Positions 29,518 through 38,953 of a stretch of DNA of 64,000 bases are shown in pieces. The DNA lies in assembly GCF_001422645.1 (NCBI RefSeq), contig NZ_LMLR01000011.1, positions 1 through 64,000 on the forward strand, read 5' to 3'. Position numbers and translations under genes: made by a program. Positions within the stretch are counted from its first letter, which is position 1. Each line of letters starts with the position of its first letter. Under the pieces are notes generated by a model, which ran no database searches, was not told the origin of the DNA, and saw nothing but the letters and a program-made list of their open reading frames with translations. Origin of the DNA: Arthrobacter sp. Leaf69. Lineage in GTDB: Bacteria > Actinomycetota > Actinomycetes > Actinomycetales > Micrococcaceae.

Positions 29518-30246
29518 CTAGCGGACGCTGTGGGTGCGGTGACTCTCGGCCTGGCCTGCGGGTTGCACAGGCGACGCCGGGCCGGCGATGAACACGGCGG
29601 CTTGGGTCCTCCGTTCGAAGCCCAGCTTGGCCAGCAGTGAGGAGACATAGTTCTTGACCGTCTTCTCCGCAAGGAACATTTCCGCCGCGATCTGGCGGTT
29701 GGTGAGTCCGCCGCCCACCAGCTCCAGCACCCGGCGCTCCTGGGGTGTGAGGGAAGACGTCCGGGGGTCCACTTCTTCAGCCTCCACCAGGCTCTCCACG
29801 ACGCCGGCGGCTACGCCCTCCTCGAAGAGCGACTCGCCTGCCGCCGCCCGGCGCAATGCACCGATCAGGTCCGTGCCGCCAATTTCTTTCAGGACATAGC
29901 CCCTCGCGCCAGCCAGGACGGCCCCGCGCAGCGCTTGTTCGTCGTCGAAACTGGTCAGAATAATGCAGTTCAGCGATGGGTCTACCGAGCGCACGTCACG
30001 GCAGACCTCAATTCCGGTCCCGTCCGGAAGCCTGGCATCCAGGACACAGACGTCAGGATGAAGAGCGGGAATCCGGCGGGTCGCCTCCACGGCTGAACCC
30101 GAACTTCCCACCACCTGGAAGCCTTCACCCTCAAGAAGCTCCTGAAGGCCGCGCCGGACGAGTTCGTGGTCATCCAGGATGAAGACTCGTATGACGGCCC
30201 GCGCCCCGTCGGGTGCAGTGAGACCTGCGTCTGCCCAGGCAATCAT
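29518..30246 (-). CDS. LuxR/NarL-family response regulator, DevR-like
   Basis: About 242 residues from ATG 30246, preceded by GGGAG; the first dozen residues are extra to the family. Receiver domain with acidic pair ILDDHE and phosphoacceptor Asp near residue 70 in VCVLDARLPDGTG. The C-terminal HTH is LTPQERRVLELVGGGLTNRQ followed by IAAEMFLAEKTVKNYVSSLL. Probable partner of the adjacent DevS-like kinase, although the two genes converge. DevR-box-like sites occur upstream of this gene, the Usp gene and the PPOX genes, which suggests local regulation. Confidence 0.92.
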   Translation of the reverse strand: MIAWADAGLTAPDGARAVIRVFILDDHELVRRGLQELLEGEGFQVVGSSGSAVEATRRIPALHPDVCVLDARLPDGTGIEVCRDVRSVDPSLNCIILTSFDDEQALRGAVLAGARGYVLKEIGGTDLIGALRRAAAGESLFEEGVAAGVVESLVEAEEVDPRTSSLTPQERRVLELVGGGLTNRQIAAEMFLAEKTVKNYVSSLLAKLGFERRTQAAVFIAGPASPVQPAGQAESHRTHSVR

Positions 30247-30468
30247 GATTCTCCCTCCGGCGGCTTGCGCCGCCACGTATGGTGCGGTGGTCCCCAGCCT
30301 GTCCGCAGATCATACCTGCGCGTCCGCTGACTCCATTGTCGCCGACTTGGGCGCCGCTGTCGCTGTTCGCCCTGGTCGCCCGGGAACTGACGGTCCCTGC
30401 GGGTTGCCCCCTGCGAGTGGTTTACCACCGACGACTGCAATTCTTGCCCCTGCCGGGGACCCCGGCAA

Positions 30469-30482
30469 GGGTCCTTGGTCCC
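30469..30482. promoter_or_regulatory. DevR-box-like site
   Basis: GGGTCCTTGGTCCC matches 11 of 14 positions of the remembered DevR core GGGACTWWAGTCCC. It lies 111 bases upstream of the Usp start, in the region shared with the regulator gene. Confidence 0.45.
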
Positions 30483-30507
30483 GCCGGGACATCTCGTGCA
30501 AACCGCG

Positions 30508-30527
30508 CCTAGGACATATGGCCCTAG
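30508..30527. promoter_or_regulatory. 20-bp palindrome, DevR-box-like, upstream of usp
   Basis: CCTAGGACATATGGCCCTAG is a near-palindrome centred on CATATG, with the core AGGACATATGGCCC matching 10 of 14 DevR consensus positions. It is 65 bases before the ATG, a suitable place for an activator. Confidence 0.5.
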
Positions 30528-30592
30528 CCGTCGTCGTGGCTGGCCGGTCATTGTAGGCTGGACGCGCCAGCTGTACGACGAAGGGATCAGCA

Positions 30593-31054
30593 ATGACCGA
30601 AGCCAGGGACATCCGGACCATCGTGGTGGGGGTTGACGGCTCCGATGCTTCGGTGGAGGCGCTGCGCCAGGCACAAAGCCTCGCCGGGCCGCTCTCGGCC
30701 ACGCTGGTCGCCATGGCCAGCTGGGATGTCCCTCCCGTGTACGACGGTTACGTCGCCATGGGCATCGACGACTTCGACGTCCGTGCCGGCGAAATCCTCC
30801 AAGAGACAGTGGACAAGGCATTCGGGGCGGCAAGGCCCGCCAACGTCGAAACGCGGCTCGTGCAGGGGCACCCGAGGTACACCCTGATTGAGGCCAGCCG
30901 GGACGCCGACCTGCTGGTGGTGGGCCGCCGCGGGCACGGAGGCTTTGGCGGAATGCTGATCGGGTCCGTGAGCTCTGCGCTGGTGGCCCATGCCCATTGC
31001 CCCGTACTGGTGGTCCATTCTCCGGAAACGAAGGCGGCCAAAGCCGCCAAGTAG
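30593..31054 (+). CDS. universal stress protein (UspA family)
   Basis: 153 residues, one Usp domain. Opens with TIVVGVDGSDASVEALRQA and carries the ATP-binding motif GRRGHGGFGGMLIGSVS near the C terminus, so it probably binds ATP. Lone gene divergent from the DevR-like regulator with palindromes between them. Several Usp genes belong to the mycobacterial dormancy regulon. Role here inferred as a stress or hypoxia response. Confidence 0.92.
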   Translation: MTEARDIRTIVVGVDGSDASVEALRQAQSLAGPLSATLVAMASWDVPPVYDGYVAMGIDDFDVRAGEILQETVDKAFGAARPANVETRLVQGHPRYTLIEASRDADLLVVGRRGHGGFGGMLIGSVSSALVAHAHCPVLVVHSPETKAAKAAK

Positions 31055-31109
31055 GCGCCGGTGGAAATTTCCAGGGGGTAGTAGTGCGGTCCTGCCGGTC
31101 TGATGCCGC

Positions 31110-31580
31110 CTATTCGAACGAAGCCCGGCGGGGATCGGAGAGCCGGGTGGCCCACATGTCAGGCCGGTTGACCTTGAACCGGCGCCCGGTCATGGCCTTG
31201 GGGGCAAGACGCACGTAGTAGTCCTTGTCGCCAGGTTGCCACGGTTCGAGCAGTTGTTGATCGACTGCGTCCTTTTCCTGCTGGCTTTCGATCAGCTGTG
31301 CTTCGCCGCGGGCCACAACGCTCCAGGCCTGCTGTTCGTGGGCGTCATAGCCGTCGATCTCGAAGGCGACCGGCTTGGCCGTCATCGCGGCCCACAGTTT
31401 GGACCCGCCGGCGGTGCGGAACACAATGGAGCGGCGCTCCAGCGCGAAGTTCACGGGAAAGATCTCCGGATGGCCGTCCACGATCAGGGCGATCCGCCCC
31501 ACAACTTCCGTTTCCAGAAGTGTCCAGCACTGGTCAAGGGACAGGCCAAAATCGGGCGCGGGCGTGCTCTCTGTGTTCAT
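31110..31580 (-). CDS. second PPOX-fold protein, paralogue of 27078-27566
   Basis: About 156 residues. Shares with the other copy the order VGRIALIVDGHPEIFPVNF, SIVFRTAGGSKLWAAM and MTGRRFKV. Start at ATG 31580; a further start at 31610 would add ten residues. A palindrome GGGCCATAAGGCCC lies 38-51 bases upstream, as expected for activator control. Ligand unknown. Pairing of two such genes around a two-component system suggests they work in the same response. Confidence 0.8.
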   Translation of the reverse strand: MNTESTPAPDFGLSLDQCWTLLETEVVGRIALIVDGHPEIFPVNFALERRSIVFRTAGGSKLWAAMTAKPVAFEIDGYDAHEQQAWSVVARGEAQLIESQQEKDAVDQQLLEPWQPGDKDYYVRLAPKAMTGRRFKVNRPDMWATRLSDPRRASFE

Positions 31581-31617
31581 GTGGACCCACGTTACGGTCT
31601 GTCCCGGCACCCCATCA

Positions 31618-31631
31618 GGGCCATAAGGCCC
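31618..31631. promoter_or_regulatory. DevR-box-like palindrome upstream of second PPOX gene
   Basis: GGGCCATAAGGCCC, symmetrical in its arms GGGCC/GGCCC. Reverse complement GGGCCTTATGGCCC matches 11 of 14 DevR core positions. Lies 38 bases from the start codon at 31580. Confidence 0.5.
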
Positions 31632-31648
31632 GCACCGGACGCCGCCGC

Positions 31649-33112
31649 CTACCAGGGGCTCGGCTTGTAGTCCTTCAGGAAAACGCCGTACTGGTCCTCG
31701 CCCGACTCGCCCATCACGATCGGATCGTAGACCCGGGCAGCCCCGTCGACGAGGTCGAGGGGGGCGTGGAACCCTTCCTCCATCAGGCGCACCTTGGTGT
31801 AGTGCGGGCGCTCATCAGTGATCCAGCCGGTATCGACGGCGGTCATGAGGATGCCGTCGGCGTCCAGCATCTCCTGGGCGCTGGTCCGGGTCATCATGTT
31901 CAGCGCGGCCTTGGCCATGTTGGTGTGCGGGTGGCCCGGGCCTTTGTAGGCGCGGGAGAACTGGCCCTCCATGGCGCTGACGTTCACGATGTACTTCCGC
32001 TTGGCGGTGGAGCGTTTCATCGCGCCGCGGAGCCGGCTGACGAGGAGGAAAGGCGCGGTGACGTTGCACAGCTGGACTTCGAGCATCTCGAGGGGATCCA
32101 CCTCGTCCACCACCTGGGTCCAGCTGTTGATGGCGGCCAGGTCCGGGACCAGGCCGCCCGCGTCGATGGCGGTGCCGGCGGCGATCCGCTCCAGCGAAGC
32201 GGAGCCGGTGGAGAGCGCCAGCGAGGTGATGGCGTCGCCGGCCAGCACCGGGTGCTCGAGGACGGTGCTGGCCAGGGCCAGCGGGTGCTTGTCGTGGGCG
32301 TGCCCGAAGGTCACGAGTTCCGGCCCGCCGTTGGCGGCCTGCAGGGCCGCGGGCAGCGGTTCGTCCTCGGCGTCGACCAGCGGCTTGTACGCGTTGCCGG
32401 AGCGGCGCACGGTCTGGGCCGCGTTATTGATGATGATGTCGAGAGGACCCGCCGCGTCCAGGGAATCTGTCAGCGCCATGACCTGGGCGGGGTCGCGCAG
32501 GTCGATGCCCACGATCCGCAGCCGGTGCAGCCACTCGCCGCTGTCCTCCATGGCTGCGAAGCGCCTCGCGGCGTCCTTGGGGAAGCGGGTGGTGATGGTG
32601 GTGTGGGCGCCGTCGCGGAGCAGACGCAGCGCGATGTACATGCCGATTTTCGCCCGGCCGCCGGTGAGGAGCGCGCGGCGTCCGGACAGGTCCGTCCGGG
32701 CGTCCCGCTTGCTGTGGCTGAAGAGGGCGCATTCCGGGCACAGCTGGTGGTAGAACGCGTCCACCTGGGTGTAGTGCTGTTTGCAGATGTAGCAGGGCCG
32801 GGACCTGATCAGGTGCCCCGCGATGCTCCCGGTCGTGGACGGGGCGAGCTTATTGCCGCGGGTTTCGTCGTCGATCCGGTCCGGTGCGGCCGTCGCCGTC
32901 TGGGCGATCACGGCACGGTCCGCTTCGGCGATGAGATCCCGCTTGCTGACCCGCCGGTGACGCTTGACGGCCTTGAACATCTTGCCGGTGGCCCTGCGCA
33001 CCGAAACGTAGTCCGGGTGCTCCTCGTCATAGACGTGGATGCTGTTCAGGACCTTGAGGCAGGCCTGGATTTCTTCGGGCGTCAGATCGGACTGCAGATC
33101 GGGGGAGCTCAT
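31649..33112 (-). CDS. zinc-ribbon SDR fusion, catalytic tyrosine missing
   Basis: 487 residues. Residues 1-105 form a helical, basic region. A CxxC pair (CYICKQHY) and a second CPEC about 20 residues later make a probable zinc ribbon at residues 107-130. The SDR domain follows with TGGRAKIGMYIALRLL and IIINNAAQTVRR. In the place of Tyr-x3-Lys the sequence reads HPHTNMAKAAL, so threonine replaces tyrosine four residues before lysine. The serine strand NVSAMEGQF is kept. It may bind NAD(P) without normal SDR chemistry. Homologues with such zinc ribbons exist, but the function is unknown to me. The glgC gene lies 87 bases upstream, so they may be linked. Confidence 0.85.
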   Translation of the reverse strand: MSSPDLQSDLTPEEIQACLKVLNSIHVYDEEHPDYVSVRRATGKMFKAVKRHRRVSKRDLIAEADRAVIAQTATAAPDRIDDETRGNKLAPSTTGSIAGHLIRSRPCYICKQHYTQVDAFYHQLCPECALFSHSKRDARTDLSGRRALLTGGRAKIGMYIALRLLRDGAHTTITTRFPKDAARRFAAMEDSGEWLHRLRIVGIDLRDPAQVMALTDSLDAAGPLDIIINNAAQTVRRSGNAYKPLVDAEDEPLPAALQAANGGPELVTFGHAHDKHPLALASTVLEHPVLAGDAITSLALSTGSASLERIAAGTAIDAGGLVPDLAAINSWTQVVDEVDPLEMLEVQLCNVTAPFLLVSRLRGAMKRSTAKRKYIVNVSAMEGQFSRAYKGPGHPHTNMAKAALNMMTRTSAQEMLDADGILMTAVDTGWITDERPHYTKVRLMEEGFHAPLDLVDGAARVYDPIVMGESGEDQYGVFLKDYKPSPW

Positions 33113-33131
33113 TCCCCCAATTTTACAGCCT

Positions 33132-33170
33132 GCGGGGAGCCCGGTCCGACGCCGGCACCGGGCTCCCCGC
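33132..33170. terminator. hairpin between glgC and the zinc-ribbon SDR gene
   Basis: Perfect 14-base arms GCGGGGAGCCCGGT / ACCGGGCTCCCCGC with an 11-base loop. It lies downstream of glgC and just before the SDR start. No T-run on the minus strand, so it could attenuate rather than end the transcript. Confidence 0.55.
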
Positions 33171-33199
33171 CCTTTATGAATCCTCGCTGGCCGGCGGGC

Positions 33200-34609
33200 T
33201 CAGCGGTCCTTCGGGGACGCTGCGCCCGGGACGCCTACTGCGGCGGCCTGGACCTCGGCGACCTTGTCCACCGATTCCCGCATGGCGGGCCAGTTCTCCG
33301 TGGCGGCACGGACGGCGTCGGGCACCAGGATCAGGTTGGCGGCCGACAAGGCGCGTTCCTGCTCGCCGGGTTCGGGCACGAACTGCCCCTTCGACAGGAC
33401 AGTGATGCCCGATTCGGTGACCTTGAAGCCGCGGGACCGGTCCAGATCGGCGTCGAGGCCGATCGCTGCGCCCGCCGGGACCTTGACGTTCTTGTCGATG
33501 ATGGCGCGCTTGACGACGGCCCCCGCACCGATGTTGACCTTGTCCATGAGGACGGAGTCCAGCACCCGGCTGGACGTACCGACGTAGACGTCGTTGGACA
33601 GCACGGAGCCTTCCACGATGCCGCCGGAGATCACGACCCCGCTGGCGACGATCGAATCCAAGGCCGTGCCCACGGTGTTCTTCTGGCCGCGCACGAACTT
33701 GGCCGGCGGGGAGATGCTCTGCCGCGTGTAGATGGGCCATTCGGAGTTGTACAGGTTGAACACCGGCACGGGCGAGATGAGGTCCATGTGCGCGTCGTAG
33801 AACGAGTCGATGGTGCCGACGTCGCGCCAGTAGGTGCGGTCGCGTTCGGTGGAGCCGGGGATCTCGTTCAGGGTGAAGTCGTAGACACCGGCCTCTCCCT
33901 TGTCCACGAAGTAGGGAATGATGTCACCGCCCATGTCGTGCTTGGTGTCCAGGCGCTCGGCGTCGACGTGCAGGGCCTCGACGAGGGCGTCGGCGTCGAA
34001 GACGTAGTTGCCCATGGAGGCGAGGAACTGGCTGGGATCAGCGGCCAGGCCCGGCGTGGAGGATGGCTTCTCGACGAAGGCCGCGATCTTCTCCGGGTTT
34101 TCCTGGTCCACTTCGATGACACCGAACTGGTCGGCCATGTGCAGCGGCTGGCGGACGGCGGCGACGGTGGCCTTGGCGCCGCTGGCGACGTGCTGGTCCA
34201 CCATCTGGGCAAAGTCCATCCGGTAGACGTGGTCTGCGCCCACAACCACCACGATGTCCGGGTTGGCATCATGGATCAGGTTCAGGGACTGGTAGATGGC
34301 GTTGGCGCTGCCGAGGAACCAGCTCTTGCCCACACGCTGCTGCGCAGGGACGGAGGCGATGTAATTGCCCAGCTGGGTGGACATCCGCCAGGTCTCGGAA
34401 ATATGGCGGTCCAGGCTGTGCGACTTGTATTGCGTCAGCACAACGATCTGCAAGTAGCGGGAATTGACCAGGTTGGACAACGCAAAGTCAATGAGCCGGT
34501 AGCTTCCTGCGAACGGGACGCCGGGCTTGGCCCGGTCCGCCGTCAGTGGCATGAGCCGGTTTCCCTCGCCGCCTGCAAGGACAATAGCCAGAACTTTCTT
34601 ATTCGGCAT
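33200..34609 (-). CDS. glgC: glucose-1-phosphate adenylyltransferase
   Basis: About 469 residues from ATG 34609, with CAGGAG about 10 bases upstream; the frame is open to 34672 but has no better start. The pyrophosphorylase signature [18 protein letters not shown] is at residue 10, and [10 protein letters not shown] lies in the catalytic core. The left-handed beta-helix makes the C-terminal third ([20 protein letters not shown] and [14 protein letters not shown]). It makes ADP-glucose for glycogen, trehalose or maltose-1-phosphate routes. Divergent from glgA. Confidence 0.96.
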   Translation of the reverse strand: MPNKKVLAIVLAGGEGNRLMPLTADRAKPGVPFAGSYRLIDFALSNLVNSRYLQIVVLTQYKSHSLDRHISETWRMSTQLGNYIASVPAQQRVGKSWFLGSANAIYQSLNLIHDANPDIVVVVGADHVYRMDFAQMVDQHVASGAKATVAAVRQPLHMADQFGVIEVDQENPEKIAAFVEKPSSTPGLAADPSQFLASMGNYVFDADALVEALHVDAERLDTKHDMGGDIIPYFVDKGEAGVYDFTLNEIPGSTERDRTYWRDVGTIDSFYDAHMDLISPVPVFNLYNSEWPIYTRQSISPPAKFVRGQKNTVGTALDSIVASGVVISGGIVEGSVLSNDVYVGTSSRVLDSVLMDKVNIGAGAVVKRAIIDKNVKVPAGAAIGLDADLDRSRGFKVTESGITVLSKGQFVPEPGEQERALSAANLILVPDAVRAATENWPAMRESVDKVAEVQAAAVGVPGAASPKDR

Positions 34610-34710
34610 GGTGATCGCTCCTGAACGCCTTTGTACTTCCCCAAACAGTCCGGCACGCCCGAACGTCTTCACACTAGATCAGTTCCACCGTAACGACTAC
34701 CTTGGGGTTT

Positions 34711-35916
34711 GTGCGTATAGACATTGTGACCAAAGAATTCCCGCCCGAAATCTATGGCGGCGCCGGGGTCCACGTGGCCGAACTCAGCCGGGTGCTCGCC
34801 CAGCACGTGGATCTGCAGGTGCGCGCCTTCGGCGCGCCCCGTGAACCGGGGTACCACGGCGCGACGGTCACGTCCTACGCCGTGCCCGAGGACCTTTCCG
34901 GGGCGAACGCCGCAGTGCAGACCCTGGGGGTGGACCTGCGGATCGTTCCGGACATCGCCGGCGCGGACCTGGTGCACTCGCACACGTGGTATGCCAACAT
35001 GGCCGGGCACATCGCCTCGCTGCTGCACGGCATTCCGCACGTGCTCAGCGCGCACAGCCTCGAGCCGCTGCGTCCGTGGAAGGCCGAGCAGCTCGGCGGC
35101 GGCTACGCGCTGTCCTCCTGGGTGGAAAAAACCGCCTACGAGGCCGCGGCCGCGATCATCGCCGTCTCCGAGGGCATGCGCCAGGACATTCTCCGCAGCT
35201 ACCCCGAGGTTGACCCCGCCAAGGTCAAGGTGGTCCACAACGGGATCGACGTGAGCCTCTGGAACCGGGACGAGGGCGACGACGTCGTGCGCGCCCTGGG
35301 GATCGACCCGGACCGGCCGAGCGTGGTCTTCGTAGGCCGCAACACGCGCCAAAAGGGTGTGCCCTACCTGCTCCGAGCGGCCGCCAAGCTGCCGGCCGAC
35401 GTCCAGCTGGTGCTGTGCCTCGGCGCCGCTGACACCCCAGAGCTCGCGGCCGAAACCGCCCGCCTGATCGAGGAGCTGCAGACCCAGCGCGGCGGTGTGA
35501 TCCTGGTGGAGCGGATGCTGCCGCGGAACGAACTCATCCAGGTCCTCAGCCACGCCACAGCGTTCGCCTGCCCGTCGATCTACGAACCGCTCGGAATCGT
35601 CAACCTGGAGGCCATGGCCTGCGGCGCCGCCGTTGTGGCCAGCGCCACCGGCGGAATCCCCGAGGTGGTCCAGCACGGTGAGACCGGCCTGCTGGTGGGC
35701 ATCGAGCAGGTCACGGACGGGACCGGCACTCCGCTGGACCCGGAGAAGTTTGTCACCGAATTCGCCGCTGCCCTGACCGAGGTGGTGTCCGATCCGGAAA
35801 GGGCCCGCGCCATGGGACAGGCCGGACGCCGCCGGGCGGAGGAGCACTTCTCCTGGGAATCGATCACGGAGACCACCCTGGAGGTCTACCGCTCGGTGCT
35901 CCCCGAGGGTTCCTGA
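34711..35916 (+). CDS. glgA: glycogen synthase, actinobacterial GT4 type
   Basis: About 401 residues from GTG 34711 (a TTG at 34702 adds three). N-terminal KEFPPEIYGGAGVHVAEL is typical of the actinobacterial GlgA/GlgM group. The GT4 donor site has IYEPLGIVNLEAMACG. It transfers glucose from ADP-glucose to a glucan; in mycobacteria related enzymes make maltose-1-phosphate, so that product is also possible. Divergent from glgC with about 100 bases between starts, so one control region may serve both. Confidence 0.93.
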   Translation: MRIDIVTKEFPPEIYGGAGVHVAELSRVLAQHVDLQVRAFGAPREPGYHGATVTSYAVPEDLSGANAAVQTLGVDLRIVPDIAGADLVHSHTWYANMAGHIASLLHGIPHVLSAHSLEPLRPWKAEQLGGGYALSSWVEKTAYEAAAAIIAVSEGMRQDILRSYPEVDPAKVKVVHNGIDVSLWNRDEGDDVVRALGIDPDRPSVVFVGRNTRQKGVPYLLRAAAKLPADVQLVLCLGAADTPELAAETARLIEELQTQRGGVILVERMLPRNELIQVLSHATAFACPSIYEPLGIVNLEAMACGAAVVASATGGIPEVVQHGETGLLVGIEQVTDGTGTPLDPEKFVTEFAAALTEVVSDPERARAMGQAGRRRAEEHFSWESITETTLEVYRSVLPEGS

Positions 35917-35937
35917 CCCGCCGCTTCCAGACAACAA

Positions 35938-35983
35938 ACGACGACGGCGCCGCCCCGGCTTTGGGGGCGGCGCCGTCGTCGTT
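35938..35983. terminator. bidirectional terminator after glgA
   Basis: Arms ACGACGACGGCGCCGCCCC and GGGGCGGCGCCGTCGTCGT enclose a short GGCTTTG-type loop. Sits between glgA and the convergent acyl-CoA dehydrogenase gene. Confidence 0.8.
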
Positions 35984-36014
35984 GTCCGGCCGGGTCAGGC
36001 GCGGCGCTTTCGAT

Positions 36015-38183
36015 TCACTGTGCCTTTGTAGCGCGGGTCTTTCGGGCGAGCAGGATTTTCTCGTCCACCGGTGCGTCGCCGCTGGCACGCTGCCGGCGGA
36101 AGTACTCGCGGGCCTCGTCCTGGCGGACCTTTTCGGCGCCCGTGGCGATCTCGGCACGGAGATGTTCAGGGCCGAAGCCGAAAGCGTCCACCAGGTCCAG
36201 GGCGTGCGGGCGGATTTTCACCAGCAGCCGGTTGATGTAGTCGCCCACGGTCCGGGCGCGCTGCATCGAGAGGCGGCCGTTCATCAGGTACCAGGACAGG
36301 TTCTCCTCGATCAGGGACAGGCCGAAGAGGTCGCGAAGCCAAGTCAGGACTTTTTTGGTGCCCGGGTCCGTGACCTTCCCCAGCGCTTCCGTGAAGGCTT
36401 CCCACTGCAGCAGTTCGGCGTGCGCCTGGGCGGCTTCGATGAGTTCGTTCTGGTGGCTGTTGAACAGCGCGGCGCCCTGCTGCTGCGGCAGCTTGCCGGC
36501 GCCTTTCAGGGCCGAGCCGACTTCGGCGACCATGGTCTGGACACGGTCGGTCAGCAGCGCGCGCTGGCTCGCTTCGTCCTTGATCGCGATGGCAGCTTTC
36601 TGCACCGAACCGGTGTCCGCCATGAACTGCGCCACTCCGCGAAGGCCGGTCCGGTGGATGGCGGCGTCGGTGGCCTGGCCGACGACGTAGCGGGCCAGCA
36701 CACCGAAGTTCACGCTGCGGAATTCCTTGGCGTAGTCGGCGAGCAGCCGCTTGGCAACAAGCTGCAGCAGGACGGTGTTGTCGCCTTCGAACGTGGCATA
36801 GACGTCCAGGTCCGCGCGCAGCGAGGCGAAGCGGTTCTCGATCAGGAAGCCGGCGCCGCCGCAGGCCTCGCGGCATTCCTGCAGGGTGTCGAGGGCGTGC
36901 CAGGTGCTGAGCGGCTTGAGCGCCGCCGCGAGGGTTTCCAGGTCCTGGCGGTCCTCATCCGTATCCGTGCGGCCGGAGAAGACGTCGTCGAACTTCTGCA
37001 GCAACTGTTCGCTGGCGAAGCCCGCGGCGTAGGTCGTCGCGAGGCGCGTGAACAGCCGGCGCTGGTGCCGCTGGTAGTCCAGCAGCACTTCCTCGTCGGT
37101 CTGGGAGGAGGCGTTGAACTGGCGGCGCTCCGTGGCGTACTGGATGGCTGTCTTCAAAGCCAGCTTCGACGCGGTGACAGCGGCGCCGTCGAGGGAGACG
37201 CGGCCCTGGACCAGGGTGCCGAGCATAGTGAAGAAGCGGCGGCCCGGGCTGGCGATGGGGGACCTGTAGCTGCCGTCGGCGTCGACGTTGCCGTAGCGGT
37301 TCAGCAGGTTGGTGCGCGGGATCCGGACGTGCGTGAAGTGCAGCCGGCCGTTGTCGATGCCGTTGAGGCCACCCTTGACGCCGTCGTCCTCGCCGCCGAT
37401 TCCGGGCAGGAATTCCTTGGTTTCGGGATCGCGGAGGTCCATGTAGAAGGCGTGGACGCCGTGGTTCACGCCCTGCGTCACCAGCTGGGCGAAGACCACC
37501 GCGGCGAGGCCGTCCACGGCGGCGTTCCCGATGTAGTCCTTCCACGCGGCACGGAACGGTGTGTGCACCACGAACTCCTCCGTGGCGGGGTCATACGTGG
37601 CGGTGGTGGCGATGCTGGCGACGTCCGAGCCGTGCCCGGTCTCGGTCATGGCAAAGCAGCCGGGAATGTCCAGGCTCATGATGCCGGGGAGCCATTTCCC
37701 GTGGTGCTCCTCCGTGCCGAGGTGGTTCACGGCGGAGCCGAACAGGCCCCACTGGACGCCGGCTTTGATCTGCAGTGAGGGGTCGGCGATGACGAGTTCC
37801 TGGAAACCGGCCACGTTGCCGCCGTGTTCGTCAGCGCCCCCGACGGACACGGGGAAGGCGCGGTGCACCGCGCCGTTTTCCACCAGGATCTTGAGCTGGC
37901 CGAATGCACGCTGGCGGTGCTCGGTGTGGGTCAGGCCCTCTGTCTTGTGCAGCTCCGGCCGGCCGGCGAGCGCCCGGGAGGCACGGCGGGTCTCGGCCCA
38001 CTTGCCCAGGAGCAGTTCGCCGAGGGCAGCGACGTCGACCACGGGGGCCGGCGTCCCGGACGAGCTCCCCGCGGCGGCCGGCGCCGGGGCCGATGCGGGG
38101 CGGGAAGCGGCGGTGCGGGCTGTCGTGTTACGGACGGTGTTCTCGGGGGCTTCGCCCCACTGGCGGTCTGCAAGTTCGGTCAT
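36015..38183 (-). CDS. large acyl-CoA dehydrogenase/oxidase (FadE5-like)
   Basis: About 722 residues from ATG 38183, preceded by AAGAAGGA. The first 45 residues are Ala/Pro-rich. The dehydrogenase core has CFAMTETGHGSDVASIAT, the FAD-domain ATERRQFNASSQ and the C-terminal helices ECREACGGAGFLIENRF. It is longer than standard acyl-CoA dehydrogenases (about 390 residues) and closer to FadE5-type or acyl-CoA oxidase forms. It oxidises acyl-CoA to enoyl-CoA using FAD. Its start overlaps the stop of the upstream TetR gene by four bases, so both are co-transcribed. The gene set around it matches mycobacterial fadE5-fadA2-fabG4-htdX, here with a regulator added. Confidence 0.9.
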   Translation of the reverse strand: MTELADRQWGEAPENTVRNTTARTAASRPASAPAPAAAGSSSGTPAPVVDVAALGELLLGKWAETRRASRALAGRPELHKTEGLTHTEHRQRAFGQLKILVENGAVHRAFPVSVGGADEHGGNVAGFQELVIADPSLQIKAGVQWGLFGSAVNHLGTEEHHGKWLPGIMSLDIPGCFAMTETGHGSDVASIATTATYDPATEEFVVHTPFRAAWKDYIGNAAVDGLAAVVFAQLVTQGVNHGVHAFYMDLRDPETKEFLPGIGGEDDGVKGGLNGIDNGRLHFTHVRIPRTNLLNRYGNVDADGSYRSPIASPGRRFFTMLGTLVQGRVSLDGAAVTASKLALKTAIQYATERRQFNASSQTDEEVLLDYQRHQRRLFTRLATTYAAGFASEQLLQKFDDVFSGRTDTDEDRQDLETLAAALKPLSTWHALDTLQECREACGGAGFLIENRFASLRADLDVYATFEGDNTVLLQLVAKRLLADYAKEFRSVNFGVLARYVVGQATDAAIHRTGLRGVAQFMADTGSVQKAAIAIKDEASQRALLTDRVQTMVAEVGSALKGAGKLPQQQGAALFNSHQNELIEAAQAHAELLQWEAFTEALGKVTDPGTKKVLTWLRDLFGLSLIEENLSWYLMNGRLSMQRARTVGDYINRLLVKIRPHALDLVDAFGFGPEHLRAEIATGAEKVRQDEAREYFRRQRASGDAPVDEKILLARKTRATKAQ

Positions 38184-38953
38184 GTCGATTCCTTCTTTGG
38201 TTCTGACAAAGGCGGTGCTGAAGTCGGTGTTGCTCGGCTCGGGGCTGCCGTGCGCAGCTCGGGGGCGAGGCCGAGGCACAGCCAGTCGGTAATCTGGCGT
38301 GCCATCGCTTCCTGCCCGGGCTTGGACGGGGACTCCGGGCTGGCGAGCCATTGTTCGCCGGCGTTCCGGACCAGGCCGATCGCCGCGTTCGGCCAGTAGC
38401 CAATCACGGCCTCGCGCCCCGCCGAGTCGCCCAAGTGGCTGCGCATGGGGCGGGCGATCATGTCGCTGATCGACGCGAAGAAGTGGCCCAGGGCGCCGTC
38501 GGTGGCGATGGTGCCGTTGGTGGCTCCCGTATCGCCGGGGGTGTAGCGCGTCACGAAGGCGTACACGTTCGGGCTGGTCTCAGCCATCTGAAGGTAGGCG
38601 GAGACCATGGCGAACAGTCCCTCGCGGGGAGTTTGTGCGCTCTGCGCGGCTTCCTGGATCCGGCGCTGCATCTGGCTCAGCACCACTTCGCCCACGGCCT
38701 GCTGCAGCCCGGCTTTGTCCCCGAAGTACCGGTAGAACACGGATTTCGAGGTACCCGCGGCGGCGGCAATGTCCTCCATGGACGCGTCACTGCCGAGCGC
38801 GTGCACGGCCTTCCGGGCCGACTTGATGAGCTCCCGGCGGCGCTCTTCGCGATGCGACTGCCAGCGCGAGGCGCGGCCGTCCACACTGCCGGCGCGGGCA
38901 CTGGGGGAGTCGGCGGCGCTTCCGCCGGGAAGGCCGGGCTGGGGGATGTTCAC
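38180..38953 (-). CDS. TetR family regulator of the acyl-CoA gene set
   Basis: 257 residues. HTH near residues 57-77 (SMEDIAAAAGTSKSVFYRYF), followed by an effector domain. The GTG start lies directly next to the operator at 38954, so the transcript is leaderless or the true start is further in (GTG 38884 is possible). It overlaps the acyl-CoA dehydrogenase gene by four bases. Probably represses its own operon and the divergent thiolase operon, responding to an acyl-CoA. Confidence 0.92.
   Translation of the reverse strand: MNIPQPGLPGGSAADSPSARAGSVDGRASRWQSHREERRRELIKSARKAVHALGSDASMEDIAAAAGTSKSVFYRYFGDKAGLQQAVGEVVLSQMQRRIQEAAQSAQTPREGLFAMVSAYLQMAETSPNVYAFVTRYTPGDTGATNGTIATDGALGHFFASISDMIARPMRSHLGDSAGREAVIGYWPNAAIGLVRNAGEQWLASPESPSKPGQEAMARQITDWLCLGLAPELRTAAPSRATPTSAPPLSEPKKEST

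Larger units (their letters stand above)
30247..30592. promoter_or_regulatory. divergent control region between DevR-like and Usp genes
   Basis: 346 bases with no gene. It holds the hairpin TGCCGGGG-A-CCCCGGCA at 30451-30467 and two DevR-box-like sites described separately. A TCAGCA-ATG context with AAGGGATC lies just before the Usp start at 30593. Confidence 0.5.

Noticed and set aside
31298-34624. A 1,108-codon open frame on the plus strand opposite PPOX, SDR and glgC genes
   Set aside because: It mirrors well-supported minus-strand genes, has His/Gly/Arg-rich composition and no recognisable domain.
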